A stretch of DNA of 64,000 nt from Phlyctochytrium arcticum (Eukaryota > Chytridiomycota > Chytridiomycetes > Chytridiales > Chytridiaceae), in NCBI GenBank assembly GCA_025602905.1, contig JAHLKI010000030.1:272036-336035 (forward strand), in the 5' to 3' direction. Below the pieces are notes generated by a model that saw only the letters and a list, made by a program, of their open reading frames with translations, did no database searches and was not told the origin of the DNA. Shown one piece after another: positions 33,981 to 44,761 of the stretch. A program made the position numbers and the translations under genes. How positions within the stretch are numbered: position 1 is the stretch's first letter; each line of letters opens with the position of its first letter.

Positions 33981-36900
33981 ATGGAGGATAACCCCATCCT
34001 CGGCCCAATAACATCAGAAACCTTGAAGAGGGTGTACAAAGACACAAAGGCGGCGATGTCGGATGCCAATATGTATGAAGAAGTATGCGCAGTTTGCGGG
34101 GCACTGGCCACTCAGTCGCATATCACGAAGATATCACTGCAGTCACCACATGTTCCAATCAGTGCGATGCGTTCTCGACTACGCTGCCCGGAAGATGTCC
34201 CACAACGACTCGCAGATGAATATGATGTCAGCGATTTAGACACGCGGTTCACAGGAATTATGCTATCACGCAGCGGTTTCTCCTCCAATGGATCCGCAGG
34301 AACGTCCGATATGAAGATGCACTTCTGCCACCCGTGCCTGGAATCTTTACAGCGTCCAGCGGAAACACCACCACGCTTTGCCATTGCGAATGGGAACTTT
34401 GTGGGATCCCTGCCGGAGGAACTCTTCGAGCGAGCGACAATGGTTGATTTCAGCATGGCGGCCCCTGCGCAGTGCGCGCATTACATTGCAGTCGTTTACG
34501 GAGGAAGTTTTAATAGATTGAAAGGACACTCGTATGCAATGTTGGCCGATCCTGCACCCCCAGCACTTCTTCTTCCCAGAGATATGGCACCGACCGGAGA
34601 CATATTCGTTACGACTGTTGGTGCGTTCACCAAGGAAGAGTCGATCCGTGTCGCAAAGGAGTATCGCGGTGATCGGGAGACCATATACTCTCTCCTATCA
34701 TTCTATAAAGAGCACAACAGAATATACGAGCACATCACGGTCGACAGCTCCTTACCGGATAAGGTCTTTGAGGAAGCCACCATCATCACCAATATTTCGA
34801 AAGACGACCCGGAGTACGCTGAGATATCAGCAACTCTACAAGCGTCTACCAGTACTCATCGCGTGCCTTCAACACCTGAAAGTGAAAACTACGTGAGCGC
34901 GGAAGTCCAAATGGAAAGCGAAACATCACTTATCATCCAAAGTCGAACGGACGAAAGCAATGGAACCCAAGTAAAACGAGTAATTCAGCTCCTTGTGGAT
35001 CATCAGGACCCCAACCGTGTACTCATGAAAAGGTCAACAACGTTTGTATCAGAAGACGACCCCGAATCCTGGTACTTGCGGATCCCGGAACTTCTGTCAA
35101 CGGTCGAGGAGGACCAAGTGAAAGACGAAAGAATCCGATATCCCTCGAAGAATGGATAGCCTATGTACTCAGGCTTCCCAAGCAGCGATTTGCCAAGCAT
35201 CCAGCATTCATATTGATGGCATTCAACATTGCGGCAAGGACGCGAGCTCGATCGTCAGTATATCTCCGATGTCGTTTGTCGCCCAAAACGGCCGAATTAG
35301 CAGCTACAGTTACGGTGGAGGAAATCCAACGCTACGCCGAACGGGAAGCAGCGAGGACGGAAGCTGCCAGGCGCTCCTTGCCGGTGGCAAATGTAGCACC
35401 CGTGGGCGCAGGAGTTTTGGCGTTGCAGAATGGTGTTCAGGCTGGCATGAGTTCGTACTGGGGTTCTAATGAAGAGCGAGTCGCCGCCATGAATCGTTTG
35501 AACGCGTACACGAATACGCTGGGTCTACCGAACATTTTCTTCACCGTCACACCTGACTCAATGAATTCTTTTCGGGTTGTGCAGTATAGCCAGTACGAAG
35601 GTGCAGACAGGGCGGTGTCGGGAATCAATAAGCGCATTAAAGCAATGTCACGAGAGGAACGGAAGGCGGAGGTTGGCAAGAACCCAATGGCGGTCGCAAG
35701 GCACTTCGAACGCGTCATTGATGTCATTATTTCTGAATTCCTGGGATGGGATACTGCGAAGCAACAGCCGAAACGAGGCGGAGGGGCTTTAGGGGTGATA
35801 AAGGCGTTTTCGGGAGCAGTGGAGACGCAAGGGTCTGGAAATCTTCATGCCCATTTCTTACTATGGGTATATAATCTTCCCTCAACGACGCAGCGATACA
35901 TGGCACTAGCCAGCGGCCCAACAGCATCAATAAGCCTTCAGCAAATAGCGGATTATGCCGCATCTGTGGTCAGCAGCACATCACCGATTCCACTACATCC
36001 TTTCTGTCCTTCATGCACGTCACCGCTCGAGTTCCAACCAATTCCACTACGAGCATATCGTCGGGCGCGTGCGAACTGGTCGGCACCGGTATCAGCAATA
36101 TGTGTCGGGTGCGGGGAAAGTATGTCGGATAGCGATGTAGCAAGCAACTCTGCTGAATATTTTGCGACACGGAGCGGCATTTTGAGCGTGGATCTGTGGA
36201 CACAGACGGATGTTGATTATGCAAACTGCACTTGGGATCCTGTTCCATTAGAGTCTATTATTGAACCACGATGTGCAAAAGATGTACTCAACTTTGAGAA
36301 GAGTCTGTTCGCGTATCAAGAGCATTCGTGGAAACACGCTCGGAGTTGCTACAAAAAGAGTGTCCGCACCCCCAGTGGTACCTATTGTCGGTTCTTGAAA
36401 CCAGAGAACCCAGTTGCCAGCACGCAAGTTTCAGCCATGACAGTCTCATTTCAACGCCAGAATGGGTCGCTGTATTTGAACAACTACAATCCATTGTTTG
36501 CCGGCACGTTTCGTTTTAACCACGACATACGCCTGTTGCTGGGAGGGGAAGCGGCCGATATCAAGCAGTATGTCCTTAAATACACGTATAAACCACAAGT
36601 TCAATTCGAAAAGATTCACACAATCTACTTATCTGCGCATCGCAAAAGTCAGCAACGGGAGAACAACTCCGTGGATGGTGAAGAGACTCCTGCATGGACC
36701 AAAGGGTTTCGTCGAATGAAACGGCAGGTCACGGAATTGACCGGCAAGATGGAAGTGACGTCCACGATGGCAGCGCTCTATCTTCTCCGGAAGTCGGCAT
36801 TCTACGAGTCGCACGATGTTGAAAACCTGTACATAAAATCGATCATTAACGCAATGACACTTGAGGGAGAAGTAGATGTGGTCTTTGGGCGGGGAGCTGA

Positions 36901-39571
36901 TGGCGCGGACGATGAAGATGCGGGCATCGGTGAAGAAGAAAGCATGGGAGATAACAGTATAGGCCCCGCGAAGAAATTGATAGCCGTCAACAAAGGGAGC
37001 GACTACTTGGGCCGACCTGCATCCAACGACTTTGAGAGTATGTGTCTATACTCCTTCACTGCCGAGTACATGAAACGTAAGACCAGGAACGTGGCAGGAA
37101 CGCACGAGTTCATACAAGGGCACCCACAACGGAGATCGCACCGATTGGAGAAGCGCAAGAAGACGGTGTTTGTCAATGTAGTTACGAAGCGAATAGCTGA
37201 TTTGACAAGGGATGATGTGACCGAGACCGAACGTGAGCGCACGTTCCAAATACTTCTGTTTCTCTTCAAACCGTATCGGACGCTAGCGTGTTTGAAGACT
37301 TCCAGCAGCTGGGAACAATCATTTTACGACTATACGGCACTTGACGACGGTTCCGCCAACTTTTTAGCGCTAGGACGATTCCTGCGCAACACGGAGGACC
37401 ACTACCTCGGTAAAAGACGTGCAGCGGAGCAGGGGCGTCGCAACAGAGAGGCCGAATTGCGCGAAAACCATCCCGAACTTCCCGTGATATTGAGGACATC
37501 AGACGAAACGGAATGCATGGATGGGGATGACAGCGTCTCGGAGACATCGGACACGTCCAGTGAGGCGAGTTACGAAGATTTTTACCCAGAGGACGACGAG
37601 GAACCCATGACGGATTTGAGGGACGTGCCTTGCACTCAAGAAGCCATGGCGTTCGCTACAACATTGGGATCGGTACCGACGTGGCAAACAGAGATCGGGC
37701 ATGTCAGCAATCTTCACGAATTTGATGCAGCGGCCAACGAGGTGGAAGATCCCGTCACTACGGAGAACGCCATGCCTGACCGACGGGCACGAATTTATGC
37801 ACTGTTTCCAACGATGGCGACTCAAATTGAACACTATGAATGCTGCTTGGGAGATTCGGAATGGAGAGAGGCGCATGCAAACTCGCCCAACGCACAGGTG
37901 GACGAATTCCCAACCATTGCACAAGTATCGCAACATTTCGGATTGACCAAAGAGCAGCACCGTATCTTCGTTCTGTTTGCGGCAGGCTTGATATTCGCAT
38001 TTGCAGCAGAAGATGATGTGTCTCTAAGCAAATCGAGAGGGACCAACGGCAGTTCATGTCGTGTGACAGCATCTATGTGGGGGCAGGCAGGTACCGGCAA
38101 AAGCTTTATTCTCAAAGCACTTCTTCACTTGGCAAGAAGCTGGGGGCGGCCTGATGCAGTGATGACAACTGCACCGACAGGGATGGCAGGCGCAAACGCG
38201 GGGGGAGTACATCTACACAAAATGTTTAACTGGACTACCATATGTACACGTCGCACACGAGTCACTCCTACCGAAATACTCCGATTTGCACCTTTGAAAT
38301 TACTGATTGTTGATGAGACAACACTTCTCAGTAAGCAGTATGTCGCGTTGCTAGAAGAAACCCTGAAGATGGTGATGGATAAACCGCACTTGCAGATGGG
38401 TGGAGTGTCGATACTTATCTGTGGGGATTGGTACCAGTTATCAGCATGGTCAGGAACTAAACTATACACCCGATTGAAGGCTTCGGATGCAGCCAGAATA
38501 GCAACGGGCCATCGGATATATCACGGAATTCGTAATGTCTTCTTTTTGACCCGGAACATGCGACAAGGCGCACAAACTCCGTATGCGAAACTGATGACCA
38601 ACATGCGAACCGGTCACTTAAGCAAGGACGACATAGCACTGCTTAACGGACAAGTGTTGACGCCAGGAGAACGACCAATTGTGAATGATACGGAGCTTTT
38701 TCGACCAATTCTTACAACAGCCAACTTCCATCGCGTTGCATTTAACAGGGGTTGCATAGAGAAATTCGCGCTCGGACGGCAGGAGGTCGTGTATCGATTC
38801 AGCGCTGTCGTAAAAGCAACGCGAAAAGGAAATGTGACGGCAGAAGAGAGGTGGAGTTTGCGAAAGTTGCCAGATACATCAACAGGTTCATTGGCCATGA
38901 CGCTGGATCTGTGTGTTGGAGCTCCGGTGCAAATCACTAAGAACGTGGATCACAGAAGAAAATTGCTGAATGGAGCGCTCGGTACGGTAGTAAAAATTCA
39001 GTTAAACGATGCGGGCACATTGACAGAGTCGACACTTGGTAACGGAACACGCCTTTTGATCTCCGACAAATTGCCGGACATAGTTTTCGTGGCGCTGAAA
39101 AATCACGAAAATGTTCAACTACAACCAGGTCTACCGCGCGGCGTAGTGGGGATCCGTCCGTTTCAAGCAACCAGTGCAGTGCAAGTGAAGCTACCCCACC
39201 GCAGTTTCAAGATTCGCATCACCCAGCTGCCTTTTGTGTTAGCGTTTTCTTTGACTGTCGACAAAATCCAAGGACTTACCGTACCTGGCGTCGTATTAGC
39301 ACCGCTACTGACACCACTTCGGAAAAGTCCGCAGCGCGCCTCTATGTACGTTGGTTGGTCACGGGGAACGACACTGGAAGGACCCATGGCGACTCGAATA
39401 TTACAGCCGCTGACTGCTGCCGACATAGAATACTTCAAACCAAGTCCCGAAATTGTCAAAGAGCTAGAGCGATTAAAACGACTAGCAGGTCAGACGGACG
39501 TTAGGATGGAACAGTTTGTACGCACTGCCAGCACAAAAGAGAGTTTCATCGAACTGTTCGGGGATGACTAG
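33981..39571 (+). pseudogene. Helitron Rep-Pif1 helicase, one frameshift
   Basis: The protein initiates rolling-circle transposition (HUH nuclease) and unwinds DNA (SF1 helicase). The first frame (33981-35159) has CAVCGALATQSH, LPEELFERATMVDFSMAAPA and RLKGHSYAMLADP, a DUF6570-type N-terminus. The frame then shifts: the second frame carries NGRGGPSERRKNPISLEEW and QRFAKHPAF, upstream of its first ATG at 35216, so the break is near 35,095-35,102. The Rep part has NPMAVARHFERVIDVIISEF, HUH motif GNLHAHFLLWV and YVLKYTYKP. The helicase has Walker A GQAGTGKS, VDETTLLSK, CGDWYQL, RNMRQG, DKIQGLTV and YVGWSRG. It is complete apart from the frameshift. Confidence 0.88.
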
Positions 39572-40260
39572 TAGAACTCATGTAATATAGAAGTAGTTTC
39601 AATCAGATTTTTATTCTTGGAAGGTACAAGTAGCACTGTGGGTCACTCTATGGTAAAGTACCTAAAAAAGTTGTATTGGTCAGACCTTCGCGCAAGTGGA
39701 TATTGAAGGACGCGATGGAATACTTACAGGATAACAGACAAGTTGTATTATCGCCCAAGTGGATATTAAAGGACGCGATGGAATCCTTACAGGATAACAG
39801 ACAACGACCAGCGGGAAAGGAAAGTGAGGTATGATATCAAGGATCGCTCACAACGCACCAACATTGAACGGGACCGGCACCGTGAAGATTCATCGCAAAA
39901 GGCACGAGCAAAAACGGTGGCAGTGAGGTGGACCGTGCTTACGTAAGCAAAATTTGAGGAACTCTGCTCCGGACTCAGCTGAGAAAATCCCACGCGCGTT
40001 TGAAAATTATTTGAGCACACTATGATGCTGACCACCCAAGGAAAATCATATGGGATGCAAGAGAAAAAAATGACCGATTTTCCGAATGTCTTAAAAAATT
40101 TCAGCTCGTAGGAAAAAGCGTGGGATCTGGAGAAAATGCAATTTGATCTACGAAAAAACAAAAGAAATACCCCCATTCTCCATGGAAACAAGGGTCTGGG
40201 GTGACTGGGCCAGGGGCGTTTCAAAGGCGACACTTGGTGGTGCCCCAGACCCCTCTAAGA

Positions 40261-40278
40261 CTCTGGTATATACCAGAG
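40261..40278. repeat. Palindrome at the Helitron right end
   Basis: CTCTGGTATATACCAGAG is a perfect 18-bp palindrome two bases before the junction with the host arm, in the position of the 3' hairpin of Helitron-type elements. Confidence 0.85.
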
Positions 40279-40470
40279 AACAATCGAGTCAACACTCCTA
40301 AACCGAATCATCTCGCTCCACAATTCATCGAGTGCCGCCCTGCCTCCGGCACCACGGGAATTCTAATCTTTACTCAAGAACAACAGCATCTCAATCAAGT
40401 GGGATGTTCTCCAGTATTCACCGGGATGTCACCATGTATTCATGTATTCATATATACAAAGAAATTATAT

Positions 40471-40815
40471 TTATGTATCCACATTTTCTTCCTTCTTTAT
40501 TTCCTCAACTAAACTACCCATATCTAGTACATTCACAGTCTTCCACCATACATCCGACTCTTTCAGATACTGTTCCCTTATGTCTGGCGGTAGAGCATTG
40601 GTATCTACTCGGTTCATCTTTCGAATATTGAATTGTAACTGTTTCAGTATTCGTCCTTTTCGGATCTTGACTTCTGTTATTCCTTTCGCTTTCATGCTTG
40701 TCTTGACACTCGCCAGAATATCCGTGTGCCTTTTGACTATTGCTGCGGCTTTTTGGTATTCTTCTGATTGATCCAAGTCAATAAACTCTTCGGCTTTCTT
40801 CTCTATGAATTCCAT
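40471..40815 (-). CDS. Small helical protein, left copy (114 aa)
   Basis: ATG at 40815 is chosen because the right-arm homologue starts at the same residue (MEFIEKKAEEFIDL). The protein is charged and predicted helical (EYQKAAAIVKRHTDILA, IRKGRILKQLQFNIRKMN, DIREQYLKESDVWWKTV) and ends EEIKKEENVDT. It differs from the right copy at about ten positions, mostly conservative, which suggests purifying selection. It is the outermost gene of each arm. No family was recognised; a structural or DNA-end-binding role is conceivable but unproven. Confidence 0.7.
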   Translation of the reverse strand: MEFIEKKAEEFIDLDQSEEYQKAAAIVKRHTDILASVKTSMKAKGITEVKIRKGRILKQLQFNIRKMNRVDTNALPPDIREQYLKESDVWWKTVNVLDMGSLVEEIKKEENVDT

Positions 40816-41859
40816 TATTCGTTGTAGATTGCTGGATTTGTGGGGGAATTCCTGCAATGCTTCGCAAGTCTTTTTATGTCTTTGGCAAATTGCATATCGA
40901 TCGATCTGAATTGCCAAAGACTGGCGAGAAATTATCAACCATGTGAAACCTCTATTTATCTCACAGTCTCTTTGGTCTTTTACAACTTGCATATCGATCG
41001 ATCTGAAAATACTGCTTAAAGACTTTGTGAGTAGAAAAACCGGTCGATATGTCGGCACCTTTAGAACTTGCTGAATATATATGTGTACTTTTCTAGCCTT
41101 TTCAGAATTTGCCCCAAAATGCCACAGATTTCACCAGTTTTCAACGGCTGCCTCTGGCATTTACGGGAATTCTATTCTGTGGTAGTTTTGTGGGGGGTAT
41201 TATCAGCCATCTCCAGGATGGGGGGTATTATCAATCATCTTCACAAGTCAAAATACTGTTTAAAGAAATTGGTAAAAAGCACAGATAGATTTTCCACCTT
41301 TTCCATCTGTGCTCTACATCACTTTCTCCCCACTTTTTCACATCCATACAATCTCGACATTATGGAAAGAACGGTGTATAATATTCTGCAACTTTATGGA
41401 GAAGCACAGATGGAAAATGGTGAAAATCTATCTGTGCTACTACATATTTTTGATTCTTTCTTTTTTCTTTTTCTTTTGACTAGAGAGAATAGAGAGAAGA
41501 GAATAGAAAAAGGAATGGGTTTTATGGAGAGGCACAGATGGCACAGATAAAAGGTGATTTTGAAGTCGGGAAAAAAAAAGGGGAAGGTTGAAAAAAATAT
41601 ATGAAAAATATCCACTTTTATCTGTGCCATCTGTGCCTCTCCATGCCCGAGTCAAACAGTATTGCCTTATTAATGAACAGTGGAACAAATTCATGGAGTG
41701 GCACAGATAGATTCAAGAAAAATCTATCTGTGCCTACATCTGTGCTTACATCTGTGCCAATTTCTGGAGAACCCGATTTCTGCTTCTTTTTGTATGGGTT
41801 TCTATCATTTTCTATCAATTTCTGTTCTATTTCACATACTTTACACTTTTTCTATCATT
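40816..41859. repeat. Non-coding block with CACAGAT hairpins, left arm
   Basis: Holds many copies of GCACAGAT/ATCTGTGC. The strongest structure is a 29-bp perfect inverted repeat, 41,524-41,552 against 41,616-41,644 (ATGGAGAGGCACAGATGG...), around a 63-nt centre. Smaller ones pair CACAGATAGATTTT with AAAATCTATCTGTG near 41,281-41,440 and 41,701-41,735. GCATATCGATCGATCTGAA occurs twice, near 40,890 and 40,990. The block is repeated in the right arm beside the helicase 3' end and could be a replication origin or an old hairpin-type insertion. Confidence 0.75.
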
Positions 41860-43842
41860 CTAGTCCGCAATTCTCTCTATTTTTAATGTTATGGGTGTGC
41901 CCCCATGTCTGTGTTCACTAGCATTCTTTATCCATACCTTCTTTCGAATTAATCTTGAGAATCCAATCTTTGACAATTGTTCTGACATTCTGCCACCTTG
42001 TTTGTCTTCATAGCAGAATTTGTGATAATGACCAAACAATTCGTCCATTGTAATTTCATATTCCACCCCTGGCAAAAAGAATTCGGCTTCAATATCTACT
42101 TCATGTGCTGGTATCCATTTATCATCCTTTCCATACTTTCCAGGAATCCATTTTTTTCGAGAAGGGGTCCTGATGATGTTGCCATCCAGTAATTCATCCA
42201 CAAATAGGTCGATAGGTGATCTTGTGAATACTGCCATCTCCCGCTTCTCCTCTGTCATGGGGACTTCTCGTGGATCGAAGTCAGACAAGTCCATATCGAG
42301 CAAATATGTGTAGAAATGATTGGCAACATCTTGACGCATTTCTTCACCATTTAACCTTGCAAAATAGTCTCTGAAATACTGTCTTGATGGTTTGCTTGCG
42401 GTTCTTTTGACACCAAATCTTCTATCACCATCGCCGCCATCTTCGATACGAATTGCATCTTTATTATTTGACAAGAACACGAAATGCATATACGAATCAA
42501 TAAGAAGGAGGTCAATGCCTTTTTTCTCCAATGGAATCTGTGTTTCAGTAATTTTAGACTTCAGTATGTTATTCTGTTTGTGTTCACCCGCAAACGTAAC
42601 TTCATTTGCTACAGTGTATAGACATTTTGCTTGATGGGCATTAAATCGTCCGGTAATTTGATCCATGGAACTAGTGGAAAAAAAGTGACTTTTCCCATAA
42701 ATGTAATTACCAATGAAGTCAAAGAATGCATTCTTTCCAGTGCCTTGTGGTCCAATAATTACTGGCGCTGTTCCCATCTTGATCCAAGGGAACTGTAAGG
42801 CATGTGCCTGCCACCGGATGAGCCAATCATAGAATGTTTCATCGCCGTTGCATATGATATTCTTGCAATGGTCAAGTAGAAATTGGATTTTGCTCATATC
42901 ACAATTTTCTACCCGCTTTGCTTGGAACCCTTGGAAGAGATTGATATATTGACCTTCAACATCTCCTACATGCTGCGGATTCAAGCGTACGTTCTTGAAG
43001 GTATGAGTATTAGGACAGTAGATCCAATCCCCACATTTGAATTTCTCTTCAACAGTTTGACTCTTGCCCTTTTCATCCGTTACAACATACTCGTACATGA
43101 ACCATTTATTCTCAAGATGACTCAAGAAAGTACTTTTCCCCCGAACTAGCCATGGTGAATCAATTGAATCTCGTATACAATACCATATTGCATCTTCATG
43201 AGTGACTTTTGCAAAGTAATGATTCAAATAGTGGATCAACATTTCTCTTCCTTGTTTTTCCATTATCTTACGCGCCTTACGTAGGTCAAGTTCTTCTCCA
43301 GGTTGAACCAACGCCTTGACATTCTCGGGAAAATGATCAGCAATAATTGTGTTATCGTGGGTTTTAACAAATGATTTGTCACAAACATCACACTGATATT
43401 TCACCTTTTTGCGAGATACTGAGATATACATCTTGGGATTGGATTCAGAATGTTCGCATTTGGTATGCAAACAGTAGTATGGCGCTTTGATGTATGTGAC
43501 AAAAGCGTGTTCAAGTAATGAAGTATCCCCTAAATCGCTTTTTCTAATGTTGAACGATTCGACAATCAGTTTTATAACCTCATCTTGTACAATCTGTGGA
43601 CATTTTTCGGAATCTACAGTTTCTGGGCATGCTACTTTCGCCTTCTTTTGCATTGGATCATCTGATTCTACATGTACAAAGTCGGAATCTTCATCATCTT
43701 CATGTACCCTTTTCATGGTCGCTTTGGGAACATTTACTATGGATTTCTTCTTAGTATTGAACGCTGTGTGTTGACTCCATTTGACAGGTTCGTCATCGGG
43801 TTGAACATTCTGGATAAGATAATTCTCCAAAGGTTCATTCAT
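41860..43842 (-). CDS. SF3/D5-type replicative helicase, left copy
   Basis: A 660-residue protein from ATG 43842, which overlaps the primase stop by 8 nt (ATGAATGA). An N-terminal linker (LENYLIQNVQPDDEPVKW) is followed by a zinc-binding primase-type segment with CLHTKCEHSESN...YQCDVCDKSF. The D5-like ATPase has NGDETFYDWLIRWQAHALQF, Walker A IGPQGTGKNAFFDF, a middle block NEVTFAGEHKQNN, and motif C FLSNNKDAIRIEDGGDGDRRF. The C-terminal part resembles winged-helix tails of D5 helicases. It should unwind element DNA during replication together with the adjacent primase. It is identical to the right copy except I/F after HEVD. A downstream read-through of the overlap could yield a primase-helicase fusion. 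Confidence 0.92.
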   Translation of the reverse strand: MNEPLENYLIQNVQPDDEPVKWSQHTAFNTKKKSIVNVPKATMKRVHEDDEDSDFVHVESDDPMQKKAKVACPETVDSEKCPQIVQDEVIKLIVESFNIRKSDLGDTSLLEHAFVTYIKAPYYCLHTKCEHSESNPKMYISVSRKKVKYQCDVCDKSFVKTHDNTIIADHFPENVKALVQPGEELDLRKARKIMEKQGREMLIHYLNHYFAKVTHEDAIWYCIRDSIDSPWLVRGKSTFLSHLENKWFMYEYVVTDEKGKSQTVEEKFKCGDWIYCPNTHTFKNVRLNPQHVGDVEGQYINLFQGFQAKRVENCDMSKIQFLLDHCKNIICNGDETFYDWLIRWQAHALQFPWIKMGTAPVIIGPQGTGKNAFFDFIGNYIYGKSHFFSTSSMDQITGRFNAHQAKCLYTVANEVTFAGEHKQNNILKSKITETQIPLEKKGIDLLLIDSYMHFVFLSNNKDAIRIEDGGDGDRRFGVKRTASKPSRQYFRDYFARLNGEEMRQDVANHFYTYLLDMDLSDFDPREVPMTEEKREMAVFTRSPIDLFVDELLDGNIIRTPSRKKWIPGKYGKDDKWIPAHEVDIEAEFFLPGVEYEITMDELFGHYHKFCYEDKQGGRMSEQLSKIGFSRLIRKKVWIKNASEHRHGGTPITLKIERIAD

Positions 43843-44449
43843 TATCGTCCTCTTGATACAAGATTCGATTATCATACTTCGATTTGGTCTTTCCAACACA
43901 TGCCATGGAGCGATTGACATCACTATATACACCGGTGTCAAAGAGTGAATCATTGTCAAAGGAATAATTGCGCACACATTCTGGAAATGTTGATAAATCA
44001 GGCATGAATCCCTTTAGATGCTTTGACAAGTCTTGACGAGAAGTGAATGCATTGTTTGCATAAAGCCGATAAGAAATCTTATACTTTCCATGTTCGATAT
44101 ATTCTCCAGATTGTTTATCTCGTTTCTTATTGGTAGCAAACCCCTTTTCGCGGTATGCAGCAAGAATTTTTATATTGGTATTTAAAAAGAGACTGTAAAA
44201 GATATTTTTAAAGCCTTCTCGAATTTTCAGTTCTTCATCATCTGAAGGAAGCGCTTCTTTTGATTTGAATGACATATCGAAGTCAATGAACGGTCTGATT
44301 TTCTTTGTTTCAATGCTGGCACTTTTGGCAAAAAAGTCAACGAGATGGGGGTATTTCTCGTGATTTTCTAGGTACTGGTTAACAGTCCAGTCAAAGGTTT
44401 CAACCGGAAACTTTTTTGAGGTACTAAGGTAAGAAGTTTTGAAATACAT
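43835..44449 (-). CDS. AEP-type primase, left copy
   Basis: 204 residues from ATG 44449 (MYFKTSYLSTSKKF). Archaeo-eukaryotic primase motifs are visible: catalytic acidic pair in KIRPFIDFDMSF (motif I), GKYKISYRLYANN (motif II) and TGVYSDVNRSMACVGKTKS (motif III). Such primases of the herpes-pox type make primers for linear element or virus replication and are usually fused to the D5 helicase; here the two frames overlap by 8 nt instead. A TATATAAAG box lies upstream at 44,486-44,494 (this strand). About a dozen substitutions separate it from the right copy, in contrast to the single one in the helicase. Confidence 0.87.
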   Translation of the reverse strand: MYFKTSYLSTSKKFPVETFDWTVNQYLENHEKYPHLVDFFAKSASIETKKIRPFIDFDMSFKSKEALPSDDEELKIREGFKNIFYSLFLNTNIKILAAYREKGFATNKKRDKQSGEYIEHGKYKISYRLYANNAFTSRQDLSKHLKGFMPDLSTFPECVRNYSFDNDSLFDTGVYSDVNRSMACVGKTKSKYDNRILYQEDDNE

Positions 44450-44485
44450 GTTATCTTGATTAATGTATAAAACATAGGATTGAAT

Positions 44486-44519
44486 CTTTATATAGCATTT
44501 GAAACGCACCTATATAAAG
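44486..44519. promoter_or_regulatory. Divergent TATA promoter between primase and HTH genes
   Basis: CTTTATATA at 44,486-44,494 reads TATATAAAG towards the primase; TATATAAAG at 44,511-44,519 reads towards the small helix-turn-helix-like gene. Confidence 0.7.
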
Positions 44520-44557
44520 ATTATCGGTTATACATATACAACAAGAAAACAGTAATA

Positions 44558-44761
44558 ATGCCGACCTGTTACGATTATATGGCAATGATAACGATTGATG
44601 GGAACAACATGTTGATTCAGGCCAGATCCTTAAGAGATCTGGCTAGTAAATTGAATATGGCCGTTTTAACCTGTATGCGAATAATGGCAAACGGTGATGA
44701 TTACAAGCCTGGCAAAACGATCAAGATTCAACGAAAACCACGCGAACTGAAAATCAAGTAA
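44558..44761 (+). CDS. Small helix-turn-helix-like protein, left copy
   Basis: 67 residues from ATG 44558 (MPTCYDYMAMITIDGNNMLI). A short beta hairpin is followed by ARSLRDLASKLNMAVLTCMR, which looks like a helix-turn-helix, and a basic tail KTIKIQRKPRELKIK. The right-half counterpart (57,212-56,982, opposite strand) has the same layout (SSIRELARKLNISHVTAHKM, EILRKPKQ). It is transcribed divergently from the primase and is a good candidate for an element regulator or DNA-binding factor. Confidence 0.7.
   Translation: MPTCYDYMAMITIDGNNMLIQARSLRDLASKLNMAVLTCMRIMANGDDYKPGKTIKIQRKPRELKIK

Larger units (their letters stand above)
31923..40280 (+). mobile_element. Helitron (Helitron2/Helentron-like) nested in the giant element
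   Basis: The left arm reads ATAATCCAA up to 31,922 and resumes AACAATCGAGTC at 40,279. Two uninterrupted copies (near 61,480-61,497 inverted, and 63,761-63,780) read ATAATCCAACAATCGAG, giving an empty site. The insertion is about 8,358 bp between two A residues (T|T on the other strand), the preference reported for Helentron/Helitron2 groups. The right end carries the palindrome CTCTGGTATATACCAGAG, and CTCTGGTATAT recurs near the left end at 31,954. It encodes a Rep-Pif1 helicase protein, frameshifted, and an AT-hook protein. Confidence 0.87.
40281..44449 (-). repeat. Main part of the left terminal inverted repeat
   Basis: Inverted copy of 57,381-61,489. Identity is highest across the helicase and its non-coding flank (about 41,090-43,850), lower at the outer end and in the primase 5' part. 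It stops near the primase start codon. Confidence 0.85.

Noticed and set aside
41440..41921. Several short ORFs in the CACAGAT block
   Set aside because: They arise from low-complexity inverted repeats and overlap on both strands without start context or conserved protein features.
43835..43977. Longer helicase start upstream (GTG-type start)
   Set aside because: The frame opens at a non-ATG codon inside the primase gene; the first ATG at the 8-nt overlap is conserved in both copies and is the better start.
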